Source of the DNA: CAYMRB01 sp964392615
GTDB lineage: Bacteria; Planctomycetota; UBA8108
NCBI GenBank assembly: GCA_964392615.1
Contig: CAYMRB010000193.1
Coordinates: forward strand, 1 to 17,759
Direction of reading: 5' to 3'
Length of the DNA stretch: 17,759 nucleotides
Shown: positions 10,566 to 17,746 of the stretch, piece by piece
Position numbering within the stretch: position 1 is the first letter of the stretch
Layout: each line of letters begins with the position of its first letter
Notes under the pieces: model-generated
The model's database searches: none
The model's input: the letters and a program-made list of their open reading frames with translations, nothing else
Told to the model about the DNA's origin: nothing
Translations under genes and position numbers: made by a program

Positions 10566-11918
10566 TCAGGCGCAGCGGCGCGGGTCGAGCGCGTCGCGGA
10601 GCGCGTCGCCGACGAGGTTGAAGCAGACGACCGTCGTGACGATCGCGAGTCCCGGCAGGGTCGTGATCCACCACGCACCGAGAAGGTGGACGCGGCCGTC
10701 GTTGACGATATTGCCCCACGTCGCGGTCGGTGGCGTGATGCCGAGGCCGAGGAATGACAGAGCTGCCTCGAGGAGGATCGTGTCGCCCACACGCAGCGTT
10801 GCGGCGACGATCACCGGCGCCATCGCGTTGGGCAGGATGTGGCGGAGGATCACGCGAGCGTTCCCGGCGCCGATCGCGCGCGCTGCGGCGGCGAAGTCGA
10901 GCTCGCGCTGCTGCAGGAACTGCGCTCGCACGAGGCGCGCGACGCCCATCCAGCCCGTCGCGCCGAGGACCAGCACGATCGTGAAGATCCCCGCGTCGTG
11001 ATAGATCGTGATGATCAGGAGAAGCAGCAGCAGCCGAGGAAACGCGAGCAGGACGTCGACGAAGCGCATGATGCAACCGTCGACGAGACCGCCAAAGTAT
11101 CCCGCCAGTGCGCCGAAGAGCGTTCCCAACGTCACCGCGACGGCCATCGCCGCGAAGCCGATCGTGAGCGAGATGCGGCTGCCGTAGACGAGGCGGCTGA
11201 GCAGATCGCGGCCCTTGTTGTCCGTGCCGAGAAGGTGGAACTGGCGGCGGTACGGGATGCTGTGCCCGTCGAGGTCGAGCGTTCGGATCGTCGCGCCGTC
11301 GACTTTCCAGCCGCGGCGAGGCTCGTCGAACCGCGACAGCAGCACACGGCGTGGCGGCGGAAAGTCGGTCTCGCTGCGGATCAGGACGAGAGCGTCGCCG
11401 TCGCGCTCCCAGCGCAGCGCGAAGAGCTCGCGGCGGCTGTCTCCGAACACCCACAGCGACGCGCCGGGTGGCCGGTACTTCGTCGCCGCGGCATCTGCGG
11501 GGATGTAGTTCGGGTCGTACGGCGCCAGCACCGGGCAGAGGAACGCGACGACGTACAGGAGGCCGAGCAGAGTCAAGCCGAGCGAGCCGCGCGCATCGCG
11601 CCGGAACGTCCGCATCGCGAGACGCCACGTGCCCATCCCTTCGCGTGGCGGTGGAAACTCCAACGCGCGCAGGTGGCGGTGCGCGAAGACGACGAGGGTG
11701 ATCGGGAACGCGACGAGGAACGCGAGGGCCACGGCGTTCTCGGTCTCCGTGAGATCGAGTGCGGCGGTGACGATTCGTGGCCAGCAACCGGCGACGATCG
11801 CGATCCAGGTCAGCAGATAGAGCGCGACGCGCCACGCAGCGGGCGCGTGACCTCGTCGCAGGTGCCCGAGCCCGGGAAGCAGGCTCTCGCGAATGCGAAC
11901 GGGCTCTGCCGACTTCAT
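10566..11918 (-). CDS. DppC/OppC-family ABC transporter permease with N-terminal extra membrane domain and extracytoplasmic insertion
   Basis: This 450-residue protein is one of two membrane subunits of a peptide/opine/nickel-type importer; usual members have about 280 to 340 residues. The family signature LGTDNKGRDLLSRLVYG (230-246) and the EAA loop contacting the ATPase (about 340-370, with AAARAIGAGN) are intact, as is the C-terminal GDALRDALDPR. Two features are unusual. Residues 1-95 hold two predicted membrane segments (about 31-46 and 62-79) and a PGLGHLRRG motif like that of small PGLGQ-type membrane proteins. Residues 137-227, after the canonical first helix (112-131), form an enlarged segment expected outside the membrane. 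The start ATG overlaps the stop of the DppB-like gene (ATGA), indicating coupled translation. The substrate is not predictable from the permease. Confidence 0.9.
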   Translation of the reverse strand: MKSAEPVRIRESLLPGLGHLRRGHAPAAWRVALYLLTWIAIVAGCWPRIVTAALDLTETENAVALAFLVAFPITLVVFAHRHLRALEFPPPREGMGTWRLAMRTFRRDARGSLGLTLLGLLYVVAFLCPVLAPYDPNYIPADAAATKYRPPGASLWVFGDSRRELFALRWERDGDALVLIRSETDFPPPRRVLLSRFDEPRRGWKVDGATIRTLDLDGHSIPYRRQFHLLGTDNKGRDLLSRLVYGSRISLTIGFAAMAVAVTLGTLFGALAGYFGGLVDGCIMRFVDVLLAFPRLLLLLLIITIYHDAGIFTIVLVLGATGWMGVARLVRAQFLQQRELDFAAAARAIGAGNARVILRHILPNAMAPVIVAATLRVGDTILLEAALSFLGLGITPPTATWGNIVNDGRVHLLGAWWITTLPGLAIVTTVVCFNLVGDALRDALDPRRCA

Positions 11919-13438
11919 CGGAGACGCACCCGGGGATCGGCCGCCGCATAGAGCGTGTCCGCGAGCAGGTTGCCGCAGACGACCATCGTTGTCGCGATCA
12001 TCGTGATGCCGGTGACGACGAACACATCGCGGCCGCGGATCGCGTGGATCGCCTCCCGGCCCATGCCGGGCCACGAGAAGATCGTCTCCGTGATGACCGA
12101 GCCGGAGACGAGGAACGGCAGATAGAGGCCTATCAGCGTGATCACCGGCAGGAGCGAGTTGCGCATCGCGTGCTTCCAGATCACGCGCCGCTCGTCGAGG
12201 CCCTTCGCACGTGCCGTGCGGATGAAGTCCTGGCCGAGCACCTCGATCAGCGACGCCCGCTGATAGCGCGCGGTCGCCGCCGCGCCGCCGATGCCGAGAA
12301 CGATCGCGGGGAGGACGAGGTGCCAGAGCATGTCGAGCAGGCCGCTGAAGCTCTCGCGCCAGTTCTCGCCCACCGAGTTCATGCCCTCCGCAGGCAGCCA
12401 CTGCAAGCGCACCGCGAGAAGCATCATCAGCATCAGCCCGAGCCAGAAGCTCGGCATCGAGTACACGAAGAGCGCGCCGAGCGTGAGGCCGTGGTCGAGG
12501 AGCTTGCCTCGTCGCACGGCCGAGATCACGCCGATCGCTATGCCGATGAGAAAGTTGAAGAACAGCGCAGCGGTCGCGAGGATCAACGTGTGAAGCAGCG
12601 GCCGAGCGAGGTACGACACGACCGGCTCCTTCTGCAGCACGGACGTGCCGAGGTCGAAGGTGAGGCCGGCGCTGGCGAGCAGCTTCTCGGGCACGACGAC
12701 TTCACCAGTCGATGAACCCTCCTGCACCGCGAGACGATAGCGTCCCGAGGCGATCGATTGCGGCCCGTATCGCGCCGGCGTCGCGGCTCCCTCGTCGGCG
12801 TCGGCGCGAGCGAGGCGAATCGTCACGCCGGTGTCGACCACGGATGCCAGCACGAGCTCGTCCGGCGGCGACGCCACGAGACGCTCGGCGCTCACCGTGC
12901 CGTCGCGAGCGAGGAGGCGCAGGCCGCAGCGCCGTAGCTCGGTGACCACTCCGGGCTGCGGCGACACGAGAAGCACCTCGTCGGCGAACGCATAGGCTCC
13001 CGGTCGGATCGGCTCGGCGCCCCACGTACCGTCCGCTCGTCGATGCAACGCGACGGGAAGGGAGTTTTCTTCCTCGCGGCTTCGGGTCGTCGGCTCCAGA
13101 TGCACGACGTCGGGCGGTGCGAGCTGTCGTGCCTCGACCGCGTTGCCTCCGTCAGCGCCGCCGCGGACGGTGATCTCGAAGCCGCCGAGGTCCCACACGA
13201 GCACTTCCGCGTCCGCCCAGAACATCTTGCGGATCTGGACGAAGAAGCGCGTGCCGATCGGCTGGTCGTAGCCCCACGCGCGTCGCAGGCGCTCGATGTC
13301 CTCCTTCTGCATCTTCGGGTTCTCGAGCGCGGAGAACGGATCGCCGGGCGCGAGGTTGACCGCGAAGAAGGTCAACGTGTAGACGCCCGCGATCACCAAG
13401 AGACCCAGCAGCAGGCGGCGGACGATGAACGCGTACAC
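11915..13438 (-). CDS. DppB/OppB-family ABC transporter permease with a large extracytoplasmic insertion
   Basis: This 507-residue permease partners the DppC-like protein; typical DppB proteins have about 310 to 340 residues. It begins MYAFIVRRLLLGLLVIAG, the characteristic first helix, and from residue 258 onward (FDLGTSVLQKEPVVSYLARP and the following helices) it matches the family, including the EAA loop at about 404-434 (TARAKGLDERRVIWKHAMRN) and the end DTLYAAADPRV. Residues 75-257, some 180 residues, are inserted between the first and second helices and should lie outside the cytoplasm. The insertion is hydrophilic and beta-rich in appearance and has no motif I recognise. The start is GTG, chosen because the protein begins exactly at the family start; it lies 12 bases after the binding-protein stop and the ribosome binding site is weak. 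Confidence 0.9.
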   Translation of the reverse strand: MYAFIVRRLLLGLLVIAGVYTLTFFAVNLAPGDPFSALENPKMQKEDIERLRRAWGYDQPIGTRFFVQIRKMFWADAEVLVWDLGGFEITVRGGADGGNAVEARQLAPPDVVHLEPTTRSREEENSLPVALHRRADGTWGAEPIRPGAYAFADEVLLVSPQPGVVTELRRCGLRLLARDGTVSAERLVASPPDELVLASVVDTGVTIRLARADADEGAATPARYGPQSIASGRYRLAVQEGSSTGEVVVPEKLLASAGLTFDLGTSVLQKEPVVSYLARPLLHTLILATAALFFNFLIGIAIGVISAVRRGKLLDHGLTLGALFVYSMPSFWLGLMLMMLLAVRLQWLPAEGMNSVGENWRESFSGLLDMLWHLVLPAIVLGIGGAAATARYQRASLIEVLGQDFIRTARAKGLDERRVIWKHAMRNSLLPVITLIGLYLPFLVSGSVITETIFSWPGMGREAIHAIRGRDVFVVTGITMIATTMVVCGNLLADTLYAAADPRVRLR

Positions 13439-13450
13439 GGGATTCCGATT

Positions 13451-15169
13451 CTATCGATCCTCGTCCGGAGCGATCCACCACTCGTGCAGGTTGTCGAGCG
13501 TGCGCAGCGAGGTCATGCGGACATTCTGAAAGCGCTTGTTGAGCCCGATGATGCTGCGGCTCTCGTAGAGCATCGTCTCGGGCTGCTCCTCCCAGACGAT
13601 GCGTTGCATCTCGCTCCAGAGCGGTCGCGACGCCTCGAGGTCGGTCATCACGCGAGCCTTGTCGATGATGGCGTCGACCTCCTTATTGCGGTAGTTGGCG
13701 ACGTTGTAGCCGCCGTCCGCGCCGGCGGAATGCCACATCGAGCGCATGTCGACCTTCGTCGCGACGCCCATTCCGTGGACCCCGGCGTCATACTCGTGGC
13801 TCTTCAGAGCCTCGAAGAACTGATTGCCGTCCTGGGTCTTGAGCTTCACCTCGACGCCGATGTCCTTGAGGGTCGCCTGCACGTAGTCCATGATCTCGAT
13901 GCGGACTTTGTTGCCGGCATTCGTCAGCAGGGTGAACTCGAAGGCCTTGCCATCCTTCTCGAGTACGCCGGCCTTGTTCTTCTTCCAGCCGGCCTCCGCG
14001 AGCAGCGCCTCCGCCGCATCCAGGTCGAAGTCGAGCCTCGGCAGGTTCGGCTCGAATGCCCAGAGGCTCGAGATGATGTGCGAGCGGGGGACCTCGGCGA
14101 AGCCGTAGAACAACGACTCGACGATGTTCTCGCGGTCGATCGCGAGTGTCATCGCGCGACGAACGCGCGGATCGTCGAAGGGCCAGCGCCCGCAGTTCCA
14201 GGCGATCGCTCCGTAGCGTCGCGAGATGAACGAGTAGATTTCGAGCTGCGGGTGCTCGAGGACTTCGCGGACGCGCTCGGGTGTCACCGCCTGCATCAGG
14301 TCGATGCCGCCGGCGAGGAGCGCCTCGACCATCGTGTCCGTGCTCTCGTAGATGCGAAACACGACCTTGTCGAGGTAGGGCTTGCCGGTGTCCCAGTACT
14401 TCGGGTTCGGAACGAACACGATCTCCTGGTTCTTCGTGTACGTCTGGAGCAGCCACGGGCCGCCGGAGATCTTCGCCTGATCGAGCCATAGCCCCTTCGT
14501 GCGCCACGCCGCGAACGGCACCTTCGCGTACACGTGTTTCGGCAGGATGCGGATATCGCTGATGTCCATCAGCTGATACGGATACTGCCGCCGATAGCGC
14601 ACGGTGAGATCGGTCGGGCCGTGAACCTCGACGTCGACGATCTCGCTCGCGATCGACGAAGCGGAGCGCCAATCGACCTCGGGATCGCGTGCGGCTTGCC
14701 ACGAGAAGCGTACGTCCTCGGCCGTGATCGGAGGGCCGTCGCTCCACTGCGCGGTGCGCAACGTGAACCGGATCGACATCCCGTCGGCGGCGTGCTTCCA
14801 CTTCGTCGCGAGGCCGGGCTTGAACGTCGGCGGCCCCTTGTCGTAGTCCGGCTCCTCGAGCGCGATGTGGGGGTAGATCAGGTCCTGGATGTCGTGGGCT
14901 TCACGGACGGTCGACGTGTACGGGTTGAGCGAGTCCGGATCGGACAGGAGCGAGATGACGACGTGCCCGCCGCGCGTCGGCTTGGCGCCGGCTGGCGCCG
15001 GCTTCTGCGCGAACGGCGCGTTGCCGAGGATCAGATCGGGGTGGTTGCGCATCGAGGCAGCGGGCGTGGGGCCGTTCGCGTCGTGACAGCCGCTCCACGC
15101 GCCCGCCGCGAGCGTGCTGACGAGCACGGAGAGGAGGGGCAGACGAACGAGGGGGCGCCGCTGGGTCAT
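13451..15169 (-). CDS. Family 5 extracellular solute-binding protein (peptide/nickel-type importer)
   Basis: This 572-residue protein is the substrate-capturing part of the importer encoded by this operon. A basic N terminus and hydrophobic segment lead to WSGC, with Cys28 a possible lipid-anchor site, although the lipobox is not canonical because Trp replaces the usual Leu/Val at -3. The mature protein shows SBP_bac_5 features: DPDSLNPYTS near the start, the opening of lobe II at LRTAQWSDGPPITAEDVRFS, SGGPWLLQTYTKNQEIVFVPNPKYW split across lobe I, and DPRVRRAMTLAIDRENI. Length is normal for the family. The start is the ATG with AGAGG about 8 bases upstream; a longer opening lacks any domain. 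A promoter candidate lies at 15225-15253. Peptides are the default substrate, but nickel, opines or oligosaccharides are possible. Confidence 0.9.
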   Translation of the reverse strand: MTQRRPLVRLPLLSVLVSTLAAGAWSGCHDANGPTPAASMRNHPDLILGNAPFAQKPAPAGAKPTRGGHVVISLLSDPDSLNPYTSTVREAHDIQDLIYPHIALEEPDYDKGPPTFKPGLATKWKHAADGMSIRFTLRTAQWSDGPPITAEDVRFSWQAARDPEVDWRSASSIASEIVDVEVHGPTDLTVRYRRQYPYQLMDISDIRILPKHVYAKVPFAAWRTKGLWLDQAKISGGPWLLQTYTKNQEIVFVPNPKYWDTGKPYLDKVVFRIYESTDTMVEALLAGGIDLMQAVTPERVREVLEHPQLEIYSFISRRYGAIAWNCGRWPFDDPRVRRAMTLAIDRENIVESLFYGFAEVPRSHIISSLWAFEPNLPRLDFDLDAAEALLAEAGWKKNKAGVLEKDGKAFEFTLLTNAGNKVRIEIMDYVQATLKDIGVEVKLKTQDGNQFFEALKSHEYDAGVHGMGVATKVDMRSMWHSAGADGGYNVANYRNKEVDAIIDKARVMTDLEASRPLWSEMQRIVWEEQPETMLYESRSIIGLNKRFQNVRMTSLRTLDNLHEWWIAPDEDR

Positions 15170-15224
15170 GGCTCTGGCCTCTGGTGACGTCGGGGCGAAT
15201 CGGAAGCGACCGCTCGCGGTGTCG

Positions 15225-15253
15225 ACCCTACCGCGTGGCGACGCGGGGTCCAG
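15225..15253 (-). promoter_or_regulatory. Candidate sigma70-type promoter of the importer operon, spacer filled by an inverted repeat
   Basis: On the minus strand CTGGAC (15253-15248) and TAGGGT (15230-15225) stand exactly 17 bases apart, a plausible -35/-10 pair for a GC-rich genome, with a run of eight A (15265-15258) just upstream resembling an UP element. Transcription would begin near 15218, giving a leader of about 49 bases. The spacer contains CCGCGT (15231-15236) and ACGCGG (15241-15246), a perfect 6-bp inverted repeat around GGCG, which fits an operator. The assignment comes from pattern alone. Confidence 0.5.
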
Positions 15254-15314
15254 CGCCTTTTTTTTCGCGGCGATTCGTCCGCTGTCAGGCGCCTGCGCCC
15301 TCGCCGACCAGCTG

Positions 15315-16016
15315 TCAGCGTTCACCCTTCCGGAACCGCCGCCAGAGCTTCTCGAACTCTGCCACAAACGCCCGCACGATGCGCCGATCGCCGCTGAGAA
15401 CGACGTTCTCCTCGTTGGCGTGCGCGGCGCTGCGCGTCCAGTTGTAGCTGCCCGTCAGGACCGCGGCGCCGTCGAACACCGCGAACTTGTGGTGCATGTG
15501 CTTGTCCGACTCGTCGACCGCGACCGGCACGCCGGCGTCCGCGAGCCGGTGGACGTCGGAGCCGGCGTCGTGCGCCTTGTCGTCGTCCGTGATCACGCGG
15601 ACGGCGACGCCGCGGCGGTGCGCGGCGAGGATCGCATCGGTGACGCGATCATCGGTGATCGTGAACACGCAGATGTCGACGCGAGCGCGGCATCCGTCGA
15701 GCGATCGGCAGATCGCCTGCCGGCACGCATCGCCCGGGCTGAACCACGCCTCCGAACGGGCGGCTGACGCGCCATCGTCCGTCGCCGTCGCGAGCGCCTT
15801 GACGACATCCTCGAGCCAGTCGACCGCGCCCCGTTCGTGCGACGTGCCCGCGCTCTCGCGCGCCAGATCGAAGGCTCGCGCGCGCAAGATGGCGATGTCG
15901 CGGTGGTCGAGGTCTTGCTCCGCGACGATCTCCTGGAGGACTCGACGCTCTCCGCGCGACAGGCGGCCGTCGTCGAGCGTGCGCCGGAGAACCGCTTCGA
16001 GCTCGTCCGCGTTCAT
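15315..16016 (-). CDS. Single-HKD phospholipase D/nuclease-like protein resembling Zucchini/PLD6, with TerB-like N-terminal helices
   Basis: This 233-residue protein has one HKD motif, His175-x-Lys177-x4-Asp182 in MHHKFAVFDG, followed by TGSYNWTRSA (188-197) and NEENVV (201-206). This C-terminal half closely resembles the single-HKD nucleases and lipases of the Nuc/PLD6 (Zucchini) group, which dimerise to build one active site from two HKD motifs. Residues 1-53 form a small helical segment with LDDGRLSRGERRVLQEI, like a TerB-type domain. No signal peptide or membrane helix is seen, so a cytoplasmic location is expected. The gene starts 34 bases after the oxidoreductase stop, so co-transcription is possible. 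The reaction could be phosphodiester cleavage of nucleic acid or lipid; the sequence does not decide. The ribosome binding site is weak. Confidence 0.85.
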   Translation of the reverse strand: MNADELEAVLRRTLDDGRLSRGERRVLQEIVAEQDLDHRDIAILRARAFDLARESAGTSHERGAVDWLEDVVKALATATDDGASAARSEAWFSPGDACRQAICRSLDGCRARVDICVFTITDDRVTDAILAAHRRGVAVRVITDDDKAHDAGSDVHRLADAGVPVAVDESDKHMHHKFAVFDGAAVLTGSYNWTRSAAHANEENVVLSGDRRIVRAFVAEFEKLWRRFRKGER

Positions 16017-16050
16017 GCCGCCATCATGCGCGAAAAGGGCACACCGAGGG

Positions 16051-17340
16051 TCACAGCGTCCAACCCATGCGATACTCGCGTCGCACGAGGCGGTTCGCCG
16101 CGTCGTGATTCGTCACGCGCACGTTCTCGGCGTCCCACTCGAGACGCTGCCCGCTGCGGTACGCGACGTTGCCGAGGAGCACCGACTCCGTCAGCGCTCC
16201 GGAGTAGTCGAAGTTGCAGGTCGTCTTCGAGGGATCGCCCGCCTTGCAGGCATCCATCCACTCCACGTAGTGTCCGGTCGAGTTCGGGATGAACGGATCC
16301 GGCGCCTTGAAGTCGGCGAAGCGCTTCTGAGGCAGCAGTTTGAAGCTGCCGTACGACGCGAGCAGCATGCCTCGATCGCCGACGAACAGCGTGCCGTCGC
16401 CCCACTTCGGCAGCTCGAACTTGCTGAAGACCTCGCGCTGGCGACCGCCGTCGTACCACGTCAAGCGCACCGGCGGCAGCTCGCCGCGGGCCGGGTGGTC
16501 CCAGGTCACGCGCAACCCGCGCGGCGCACCCTCGGGGTGGACCTCCGGTCCGTTCGCCTCGACCGCCGTCGGATAGCGCAGGTCGAGGGCCCAGTACGAT
16601 AGATCGATGTGGTGACAGCCCATGTCGGCGAGCGTGCCACCGCCGAAGTCCCACCAGCGGCGCCAGTTCTTCGGCACCAGCTGCTTGTGGAAGTCGCGGC
16701 GCGGCGCCGGGCCGAGCCAGAGATCGAAGCGGATGTGCGGAGGCACGGGCTGCTTCGGCGGGCGCGCGCCGCCGTTCCAGGCCTTGCCGACCCAGACGTG
16801 GACCTCACGGACCTTGCCGATCGCGCCGCTCTTGACCAGCTCGACGACGCGGCGGTAGTTGTTGCCCGCGTGGATCTGCGTGCCCATCTGCGTGACTCGA
16901 CCGTGCTCCTTCGCGAGCTCGGCCACGCGTCGAGCCTCGAAAACGGAGTGCGCGAGCGGCTTCTCGCAGTACACGTGCCGGCCCGACCGCAGCGCCGCGG
17001 CGCTCGCCGGAGCGTGCGTGTGATCCGGGGTCGAGATCACGACCGCGTCGATTCCCTTCTGGTCGAGGAGCTTGCGGAAGTCGTGGTACTTCTTCGCCCG
17101 CGGGAACTCCTTCGCGGCGCCGGCGAGGTAGTTTTCGTCGATGTCGCAGATCGCGACGCAGTTCTGGGATCGCGTGCCGCCGATATTGGCTCGCGCGCGG
17201 TTCTGGACGCCCACGTACGCGAGATCGAGCTTCTCGTTGGCGGCGAGCGGCCGTCCGTCCAGACCGACTCCGACCAGGATGCTCGCGGTGGCGATGGAGC
17301 TCGTCTTCAGAAACTGACGGCGACTGGCGGTGCGGTTCAC
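16051..17340 (-). CDS. Tat-exported Gfo/Idh/MocA-family oxidoreductase
   Basis: This protein of 429 residues begins with a twin-arginine signal, ASRRQFLKTSS at residues 5-15 and a hydrophobic stretch to about 27, so it should be exported folded with its cofactor. The N-terminal Rossmann domain (about 38-160) has CDID at 65-68, TPDHTH at 104-109 and the family EKP motif at 126-128 containing the conserved lysine. The dinucleotide loop reads GVQNRARAN, less glycine-rich than the common GxGxxG form. The second domain includes DMGCHHIDLSYWALDLRYPT. Such exported members are abundant in Planctomycetota and are thought to act on sugars or sugar derivatives; the substrate here is unknown. The GTG start at 17340 is chosen because it directly precedes the Tat signal and has AGGAG 9 bases upstream; no ATG is close. 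Confidence 0.9.
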   Translation of the reverse strand: MNRTASRRQFLKTSSIATASILVGVGLDGRPLAANEKLDLAYVGVQNRARANIGGTRSQNCVAICDIDENYLAGAAKEFPRAKKYHDFRKLLDQKGIDAVVISTPDHTHAPASAAALRSGRHVYCEKPLAHSVFEARRVAELAKEHGRVTQMGTQIHAGNNYRRVVELVKSGAIGKVREVHVWVGKAWNGGARPPKQPVPPHIRFDLWLGPAPRRDFHKQLVPKNWRRWWDFGGGTLADMGCHHIDLSYWALDLRYPTAVEANGPEVHPEGAPRGLRVTWDHPARGELPPVRLTWYDGGRQREVFSKFELPKWGDGTLFVGDRGMLLASYGSFKLLPQKRFADFKAPDPFIPNSTGHYVEWMDACKAGDPSKTTCNFDYSGALTESVLLGNVAYRSGQRLEWDAENVRVTNHDAANRLVRREYRMGWTL

Positions 17341-17349
17341 GACGGGAGA

Positions 17350-17354
17350 CTCCT
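17350..17354 (-). promoter_or_regulatory. Ribosome binding site deciding the GTG start of the oxidoreductase
   Basis: AGGAG on the minus strand lies 9 bases before the GTG at 17340. It supports this non-ATG start, which also opens the protein right before the Tat signal. Confidence 0.75.
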
Positions 17355-17454
17355 GCAGGTTCGGGCCGAGAGCGGCGTTTCGCGATCCATTGTGCAATTG
17401 CGCGACGAGACGTCGAGGTTTCGCCTCCGCCGGAGCGATCTTCGGGGGACGAGG

Positions 17455-17460
17455 TGTCAA
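17455..17460 (-). promoter_or_regulatory. Isolated consensus -35 element (TTGACA) upstream of the oxidoreductase
   Basis: The minus strand carries a perfect TTGACA here, about 115 bases upstream of the GTG start. No acceptable -10 hexamer is found 15 to 19 bases downstream, where the sequence is CG-rich, so the promoter assignment is weak. Confidence 0.25.
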
Positions 17461-17497
17461 CCGCAGGGAGAGGACGCGAAGCCGCCGGGCCGAGGGG

Positions 17498-17582
17498 CGC
17501 GGAGTTGAGCCGCCGCGAAGGGAGACCCAGCCGGGAGCGGTGGGGGGCGACGGGCCTCGAAGCGGTCGGCTCCAACTCCGCG
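17498..17582. repeat. Long imperfect inverted repeat / stem-loop (19 paired bases, two 1-base bulges)
   Basis: CGCGGAGTTG (17498-17507) pairs perfectly with CAACTCCGCG (17573-17582). After a one-base bulge (C17572), AGCCG (17508-17512) pairs with CGGCT (17567-17571). After a second bulge (T17566), CCGC (17513-17516) pairs with GCGG (17562-17565). The apical 45 bases are GC-rich and may fold further (CCC at 17526-17528 with GGG at 17533-17535). The arms are too long and too well matched to be casual. It may be RNA structure or a palindromic DNA element; no family was recognised. Confidence 0.7.
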
Positions 17583-17653
17583 GGCATGGGCTGCCGAGCG
17601 AGCGATCCTCGCAGGCTGCGGTGACCACCAGCCCAGCCAGCCCATGCCTTTTT
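17583..17653 (+). terminator. Branched stem-loop followed by five T; terminator-like or structured RNA
   Basis: GGCATGGGCTG (17583-17593) and CAGCCCATGCC (17638-17648) form a perfect 11-bp stem. Inside it are GCGAG/CTCGC (17598-17602 with 17608-17612, loop CGATC) and GGCT/AGCC (17614-17617 with 17630-17633) capped by GGT/ACC, giving a three-way junction. On the plus strand TTTTT follows at once (17649-17653), as in an intrinsic terminator, although the closing loop is larger than usual and no plus-strand gene ends here. It begins on the base after the preceding stem-loop ends, so the two probably form one element. Confidence 0.5.
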
Positions 17654-17746
17654 CGGTCGACACCCACTGCCACCAACGCTACAAACGGCCCCCGAACGTG
17701 GCGCTCGAGACGCGGGCGCCCGGCTACCAGCCCGTTGAAAAAGGCA
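17645..17746. repeat. Second inverted repeat overlapping the terminator-like stem
   Basis: TGCCTTTTTC (17645-17654) and GAAAAAGGCA (17737-17746) are a perfect 10-bp inverted repeat separated by 82 bases. The left arm shares TGCC with the 3' arm of the 11-bp stem ending at 17648, so the two pairings exclude each other. Confidence 0.5.

Noticed and set aside
17505..17575. Resemblance of GTTGAGC and CCAAC in the first stem-loop to integron attC core sites
   Set aside because: In attC the AAC-type core comes first and the GTT-type core last; here the order is reversed on both strands, and no cassette gene or integrase is present.
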